Assembly: GCA_034359265.1 (NCBI GenBank)
Contig: CP136890.1
Location: 36,519,001 to 36,583,000 of the forward strand
DNA from: Canna indica
Lineage: Eukaryota > Streptophyta > Magnoliopsida > Zingiberales > Cannaceae
DNA length: 64,000 bases
Direction: 5' to 3'
Shown: positions 58,436 to 64,000 of the stretch, one piece after another
Layout: every line of letters starts with the position of its first letter
How positions within the stretch are numbered: the first letter of the stretch is position 1
Program-made: the position numbers and the translations under genes
The notes under the pieces: generated by a model
Told to the model about the DNA's origin: nothing
What the model saw: the letters and a program-made list of their open reading frames with translations, nothing else
Databases searched by the model: none

Positions 58436-60055
58436 TCAATTAATCTCTCGGAGAATCTGTAGAGCACGTTCCAGAAATGGCCTAAACCTTCTCAAATCAA
58501 GCCTCACATTCTGTTCCCTTAGAAAGATCCTTGCGTAGGTATTCCATCCTTGCCGGTGCAGCGACTTGGGGTCCTTGAACACTGCATGATCTCTCGGGTA
58601 CATCTCCGACAGCGTCGTTTCCTCCTCATTTATACTGTATTCTATGTAGTTCACCTTCATTTGTCTCGCTGGCTCCTTGAAGTAATGCTCCGCTATCCAA
58701 TCCAGATTCCCCCACGGCACTACTTGAATCACCACACCGTTCGTCGGCAGGAACACCATGTTCGTCAACGCCGACCCATGAACACCCATCAAGACGTCGC
58801 ATGAATTCACAATGCGTGCGAACTTAGCAACATCCGGATTGGCTTCGCTGACCACAACCTCGAAGCCTAACTCCTCTGCCATCTGCACAATCTCCTTTGC
58901 GTTCATGAACCTTCTCGTCCTCGCACGGGTTATCAGCATCAGCCGCGGCTTCTTCACCGGCTCGACTCCTCCGCCGGCGCCGGCAGTAATCCTCGAGGGG
59001 CGAAGTCTCTCCAGGGAGTAGACACTTTTCACGAAGCTCGCCAGGTCGAGCATGCTGTATCCATGCGGAGAATTTGACGGATTCATTTGGAAATCCTCGG
59101 CGGTGCTCAATCTGAGGCCGAGGATTACACGCTTGAAGCAGCGGATTGCGTCGTCCTTGTCGTACTCGATGATTTCATAGCGGGATAGTTTCTTCAAGAT
59201 GGGCTGGTACTTGTTGATGAAAGATGGAATCATGTTCGCGACGAGGAACTGCACCTCCCCATTGAAAGGGTAGGCGTTTTGGAAGAGGGGGGCGAGTACG
59301 TCGGCGAAATCGTGGAAGAAGTTGCCGGTCCATCCACCGATGGCGAAGACCACCGCGGGCACGGTGTAGTTGACGGTGCAGCGAAGGCTGTCTTCTCCGT
59401 GATAACCGTTGACTAGTTTCAATGTCACCTCTCGAACTCCAGCACCTGATGCCGCAGCCACTTTTCGAGCGTAAGGCTTAAGCGTCCACGAATCCCCTCC
59501 TCCGTCATGGCCGAATTGATCATGAGAAGAAGAAACATACACCATCCTAGTGTCCTTGCCGATGATTCTCACATCGCCTTCTGCCTCGCAGAAGTCTGAT
59601 TTCCTATTTGAAAAGTCACATATTGGCTTCTTCTCAGGCTTCAATATTCCACCTTGCTTGGCAAAAAAATGAAACACCTAAATTACAATTGAAGTTTCAT
59701 ATCAAGTTAGAATCGATCCAGATCATATTATATACCTTCTAAAGAATCCTTTTGTGGTCCATTGGAATGATCACCAGATGTGATGGATCTGTTCATGTTG
59801 GGCACTGATGAAAGCTGCGAGGTTGCTACAAATTAATTATCAAAATCAATTAGCTAGAACAAGAAGTAATTAGTTGAAACCGAAAGAAGGTAGAGATGAT
59901 AAAGCAATGAATAAGAACTTGCCCACGGAGATGCGCATTGTATTAGTCCTTGACATGGTAATATAGGTCAGTGAGAGAAGAATGAATACTGCAACCAATC
60001 CAACTCCATAGTTCTGAGTTTTTGCACGGTTGAAGTTCTTGAAATCCTTCGCCAT
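58436..60055 (-). CDS. GT61 (DUF563) glycosyltransferase, xylan arabinosyl/xylosyltransferase-like
   Basis: Probable Golgi type II glycosyltransferase of family GT61; grass members (XAT, XYXT) add arabinose or xylose to xylan. Model: exons 59923-60055, 59736-59825 and 58436-59652 (133+90+1217 nt), 479 residues. Intron 1 (97 nt) uses a GC donor (G|GCAAGT), intron 2 (83 nt) a GT donor; both are phase 1 and the frame closes. A short basic cytosolic tail precedes a membrane anchor at about 17-35 (YGVGLVAVFILLSLTYITM). Family motifs: KPICDFSNRKSDFCEAEGD (about 83-101), PAVVFAIGGWTGNFFHDFAD (about 173-192), GVHGSALTN (about 364-372). Usual length for the family is 400-550. A tandem paralogue lies 1.5 kb upstream. 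Substrate cannot be told from sequence; intact and likely functional. Confidence 0.9.
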
Positions 60056-61543
60056 CTTCTTCTTCTTCTTCTTCTTCTTAATTCCAGCTACATGAAGCAG
60101 TACTCTGTTTTTCTACTGCTCTCAGATCAAGTTCTTCATGTTAACTTTAGACATAAATACACAAGAGTTGTTGATCTTAATTTGAGCTTCATATATTGAA
60201 GTCTAAGGAGATAATGAAGGCATCCAATCATCATACTCATATAGTTAATTATTTTCATCCTCTTTTAATAATGATGGTATGAGAGATGACCGTGAACTGA
60301 TCAAATTTTGTAGTAAAAAAATAGTCGCAGGCTGCCAACTAGATTAGATTAACTACCTATAGTCTCAAATTAAAAGCATAACAGTGCCATGATAAACCTA
60401 AGTTAATTAGTGATCTGTACTTTAGAGCCAGTTGTCGAACAACTGTACCAATCCGATTTCTTATACATGTCGAGTTGAAGCTTTCAAACTTAGAAGGTGA
60501 CCTGCAAGTTCTAGTTTCCTATTTATTTCAAAAAGTATGACGAGATCAAAATTAATTGTTATTTAGAAAGTAGGGAGAAGTAGTTGGAGACAAGTCATAA
60601 GAATTAGTGGAATCACGTACACACCTTTGGATTAAGTATCTTGGCTTGCCAGGTCAAGCTTGAATGCTTTAATTTAATTGGCTATGGTTCTTTCTCTTCT
60701 AATATCTTTGAATTAAAAGCATGCTGATTAGAACTATCAGTTTCTGTGGAATAGATTAAGGAGAAGAGTCAGCTTTGAAGGGCTCTATAAATGGTTAAAA
60801 GCATAAAGACTAGGTCTGCCAGAGGAGAGACATCTAAAATAGGGAGCTCACGCATGCACTACTACTGGTGTGATTCCAAATGGCATTACTTTTTAAGAGA
60901 CTCCATTAAATTTCAGCTAATGTGATCAATGATTTATGCAAACTCTTAGAGGGCCACCAGCAGAAGAATGAGCAGTAAACATTCAGAAATTCCGCGTGGT
61001 AACATTGGGTTTATTATAAATCTTAATGTATAGCAGGCTTCTCTGACTGAATTTTGTTCACTGAAAACTCTAGTGGAATATATTGAGTTTAAGCTCAACT
61101 AACTGCTAGATTCTCTGAAATGAGATCTCTAAGCAGGTCCCACTTTGCTGACAGAGCTGCTCTGAGTTCAAATTTCTAATCAAGTAAAAGTAATTGTATT
61201 ATAGGTATCAATGATGTAACCGTGATATGATAGTATATCTATTCTTCATACACCCATTCAATGAACAGTAGCCATTTGATCAAATGATTGCAATACAATA
61301 CAAAATCTCATATAATCATTCAATGAACAAAAGCAACAGAATATCTGTATCACTTTGGATGCAGAAAGCACATATGTAGCTTCTGTTGGGACTTCAGAAC
61401 AAATCTTTTCATGTTTCATGTTTTGACATCAGTTTTATCTGTCTACAGTTTGAATGAATAACTTAAACCACTAAACTCCTTATACATCACAAATTTCTCG
61501 AAGCTGATAAAAAATAATCAAATTTGCCATTTCATTCTCTCTC
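60056..61543. other. Intergenic region between the two GT61 genes
   Basis: Promoter side of the first GT61 gene. A GAAGAA repeat just upstream of the ATG (60060-60078) is 5' UTR-like, and a weak TATA-like TGTATTTATG lies on the minus strand near 60155-60165. The rest shows no gene. Confidence 0.45.
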
Positions 61544-63453
61544 TCATTCCCTATTCTGTTCTCCAAGAATTCGGAGGGCATGTTTAAGGAAAGGCCTAAA
61601 CCTTCTCACATCAAGCTTCACATTCTGTTCTTTCAGAAAGATCCTAAAGAATGTATCCCAATCTGCATTTTGAGGATGCAATGACATGGGATCCTTGAAC
61701 ACTGCATGGTCTTTTGAATACAACTCCGTAAGAGTTGTTTCCTCTTCATTTATACTATACTCCAAGTAGTTTATCTTCATTTGACTGGAAGGGTCCCTGA
61801 AGTAATGCCCAGCTATCCAATCCAAATTTCCCCATGGCACTACTTGGATCACCACAGCATTGGTAGGGAGGAAGACCATGTTAGTGAGTGCTGATCCATG
61901 AACACCCATAAGCACATCGCAGGAGTTCACAATCTGTGAAAACTTGGAGATATCAGGATCTCCCTCAGTGACCACAACTTCATACCCAACCTCTTCGGCC
62001 ATCTGAACAATCTCCTCTACATTCATGAATCTTCTTGTTTGAGCCCTTGTTATGATCATTAGCCTTGGCTTCTTGTCAGTCTTTTCATCTATCTTTATCG
62101 GGTACTCTCTCTCGAGGGAGAAAACAGTTCTTGTGAACTTTGCAAAGTCGTACATTGTGTAGCCATGAGGAGATTTGGAGGGCTCCATTTGGAAATCCTC
62201 AGCACTAGTGCATCTCAGGCCAAGAGTGACATGCTTGAAGCAACGGATGGCATCATCTTTGTCATAATCAATGATCTCATATCGTGAAAGCTTCTTGAAG
62301 AACAACTTGTACTTGTCCATAAATGGTGGAAAGATGTTGGCTATGAGGAACTGGACCTCGCCGCCGAAAGGGTAGGCAGTCTCAAAGAGAGGAACAAGCA
62401 CATCCACAAAGTCATGGAAGTAGTTCCCGATCCATCCACCAATTGCAAAAACCACGGCAGGGACGGTGTGATTAATGGAACAATGCTTGTCCTCCAAGGA
62501 GCCATTGACTAGTTGCAAGGTCACCTCCCGAACTCGAGCACCGGATCCTGCATCCCATTTCCGAGCATAAGGCTTTATAGTCCAAGAATCGCCTCCTTCG
62601 ATGTCTACTAATTGAGAAGGAGCAACATACACCTTCCTGGTATCTTTGCCAATAATTCTAACATCACCATCGGCTTCGCAGATGTCAGACTTCCTGTTTG
62701 AAAGATCACATATTGGCTTCTTCCCAGACTTGACAAAGTCACTTGCTCCACCTTTGCAAAACATGTAACATATGGTTTAGAGTTTGAACAACCAGTAAAT
62801 TGAACAGCCAAAAATGATAAAATCTTGGTAAGATCTGAAATGCAATGTCTTGGATAAGAGACTTGCATATGCCATCTAGTTTAGAGACTCACATCAAGTG
62901 GTTCTACAAAATCTAATCATTTGTTTAGCAATGTGCGCTATTCTTTTAAATGATGAATAGCAGCCAAGTGGGGACTCTACTGCTCAGTCTCAAAAGTAGA
63001 TGAACTGGATATGGAACTGGAAAGCAAAGAATCAGCTCGTCCAATTTTATGAAAGAAAAGGCTGAAATAACGAATCAAGTACAATAAACTCCATAAATTC
63101 CTTATAGAATCGGAGAACCCAACTGGTTCTCTTCTCAAACTTTCTCTTTAGATCTTGCCCTAATTTTATTTATTTCTTCAATTAGAAAAAAATAAGGAAG
63201 ATCTGAGGGCACCATGCTCCCAGATTTGGGGTATCTTTCAAAGATCTGAGCTGGTGTACACGTTGAACAACCTGGATTAAGCTGACAGCACGTTAGCTTG
63301 ACAAAGGAGAAGTGGCTTACCAAGAGAGAAGCGCATAGAATTAGTCTTCGACATGGTAAGATAGGTCAGCAAGACCAAAATGGCCACTGCAATGACTCCT
63401 ACCCAGTAAGTTTGGGGCTTTGAACGGTTGATGTTCCTGAAACCCCTGGCCAT
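61544..63453 (-). CDS. GT61 (DUF563) glycosyltransferase, tandem paralogue
   Basis: Second xylan-type GT61 enzyme. Model: exon 63321-63453 (133 nt, same length as in the paralogue) and exon 61544-62751 (1208 nt), joined by a 569-nt GT-AG intron, phase 1; 446 residues. A middle exon equivalent to 59736-59825 is not recognised, and the frame closes without it. Membrane anchor about 17-35 (YWVGVIAVAILVLLTYLTM). Motifs KPICDLSNRKSDICEADGD, PAVVFAIGGWIGNYFHDFVD and GVHGSALTNMVFLP are intact. The catalytic part is close to the first gene throughout, while the stem after the anchor is shorter. Start chosen because MARGFRNINRSK aligns with MAKDFKNFNRAK. Polysaccharide substrate unknown. Confidence 0.88.
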
Positions 63454-63551
63454 CTCCTCCTTCCAGCTGCAGTCTCTTCTTCTACTACCTTTATTGCTAC
63501 CTTTATTGAAGTTCCATCCTTCAATCGCGAAAGGATTGGCGCAAGTTGACT

Positions 63552-63651
63552 CTGCAAAATTTGGTGGCCAAATTACTGAGCCGAATCGTCAAAGAAGAAG
63601 GACGAGATCGGAGAGATGAGAGAGGGAGAGAGAGAAGCGTAGGGAACTTAC
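63552..63651 (-). other. Predicted 5' UTR intron of the second GT61 gene
   Basis: Donor CTTTG|GTAAGT at 63652/63651 and acceptor TTTTGCAG|AGTC at 63552/63551 on the minus strand define a 100-nt intron, leaving a 98-nt second UTR exon before the ATG at 63453. Based on splice consensus only. Confidence 0.5.
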
Positions 63652-63799
63652 CAAAGCAGAAGATGGCGATGTTGGGGGAGGTACCAAATCAGTGGACTTG
63701 CTCTGCCTAGCTTTGATTTGTCTGCTAATGGTAGTTTAGATCCGAGTCTGACTCTGAGGGGAAACCACCACAGTGATATCAACATTTCTACATGTTCCA

Positions 63800-63814
63800 G
63801 TAAAAAATATATAT

Positions 63815-63820
<6 letters not shown>
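63800..63820 (-). promoter_or_regulatory. Candidate TATA box of the second GT61 gene
   Basis: TATATATATATTTTTT on the minus strand, about 150 bp upstream of the predicted 5' UTR donor. It adjoins a microsatellite, so it may be chance. Confidence 0.4.
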
Positions 63821-63859
<39 letters not shown>

Positions 63860-63860
63860 T
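63818..63860. repeat. (AAT)n microsatellite
   Basis: About 13 AAT units directly upstream of the candidate TATA box. Confidence 0.9.
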
Positions 63861-64000
63861 TATATTTTCCCAAACGAGAATCCTGATACTTTTACAATTG
63901 CAATGTGGGGCATAGTATTTCATCATTTCAAAGTAGCAGAAAAAAGTATCCAATATCTAATTTAATGAGATCAACCTTTTACTCAGTGTTAGCCAATAGA
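63861..64000. other. Promoter-side sequence, no feature seen
   Basis: Window edge; nothing further recognised. Confidence 0.4.

Noticed and set aside
63135..63323. ORF overlapping the intron of the second GT61 gene as a missing exon
   Set aside because: Does not resemble the paralogue's second exon and does not keep the phase needed to join exon 61544-62751.

Overview
This window is nuclear DNA of a flowering plant. It has spliced genes, LTR retrotransposons primed by plant tRNAs, CACTA and hAT transposons, and an integrated fragment of a bacilliform pararetrovirus. The two host genes are GT61 (DUF563) glycosyltransferases of the xylan-decorating type that is expanded in monocots, and badnavirus-type integrants are common in monocots. 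A monocot is therefore my best guess, held weakly. No rRNA, tRNA or CRISPR is visible.

Layout. 1-6900: a decayed CACTA element on the minus strand, with a PTTA/TNPA-like gene at 1-922, a TNP2-like transposase at about 1072-4477, tandem repeats upstream of it, and a terminus at 6900. A small hAT-like element (5432-6309) is nested in it. 7067-8836: a decayed plus-strand copia fragment. 8837-10472: no gene seen. 10473-11882: the 3' half of another CACTA element, ending in a terminal repeat at 11882. 11883-50575: one minus-strand copia element blown apart by nested insertions; its own sequence survives at 11883-13294, 18585-19034, 35570-35621 and 49013-50575. 50576-51224: repetitive non-coding DNA. 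About 51225-56280: endogenous badnavirus-like sequence. 56281-57210: no clear gene. 57210-58010: copia LTR plus gag start. 58436-63652: two tandem GT61 genes on the minus strand, the only apparently functional host genes.

The nest. Target-site duplications and reading frames that close across insertions show the order. Inside the copia host sit three insertions: (i) a gag-only LTR element, 13295-18584; (ii) a hAT element, 19035-35569, holding a CACTA element 19544-35534, which holds a second hAT 22587-32636 with a transposase relic, which holds a second CACTA element 23041-29990; and (iii) a second gag-only LTR element, 35622-49012, holding a Ty3/gypsy gag-protease element 37510-44010. The deepest branch is five levels.

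The most unusual content is in the CACTA elements. The outer one carries, in order and with most introns and splice donors still recognisable, exons of an MTR4/HEN2-like nuclear exosome RNA helicase next to its own TNPA-like 3' exon. The inner one carries a fragment of phosphoenolpyruvate carboxylase and a fragment of a NET/KIP1-like actin-binding protein. Their ends carry dense arrays of a near-perfect palindrome, CCGTTGGTAATACCAACGG. These are Pack-CACTA-like gene-shuffling elements. All family calls are from reading the sequence; no database search was run.
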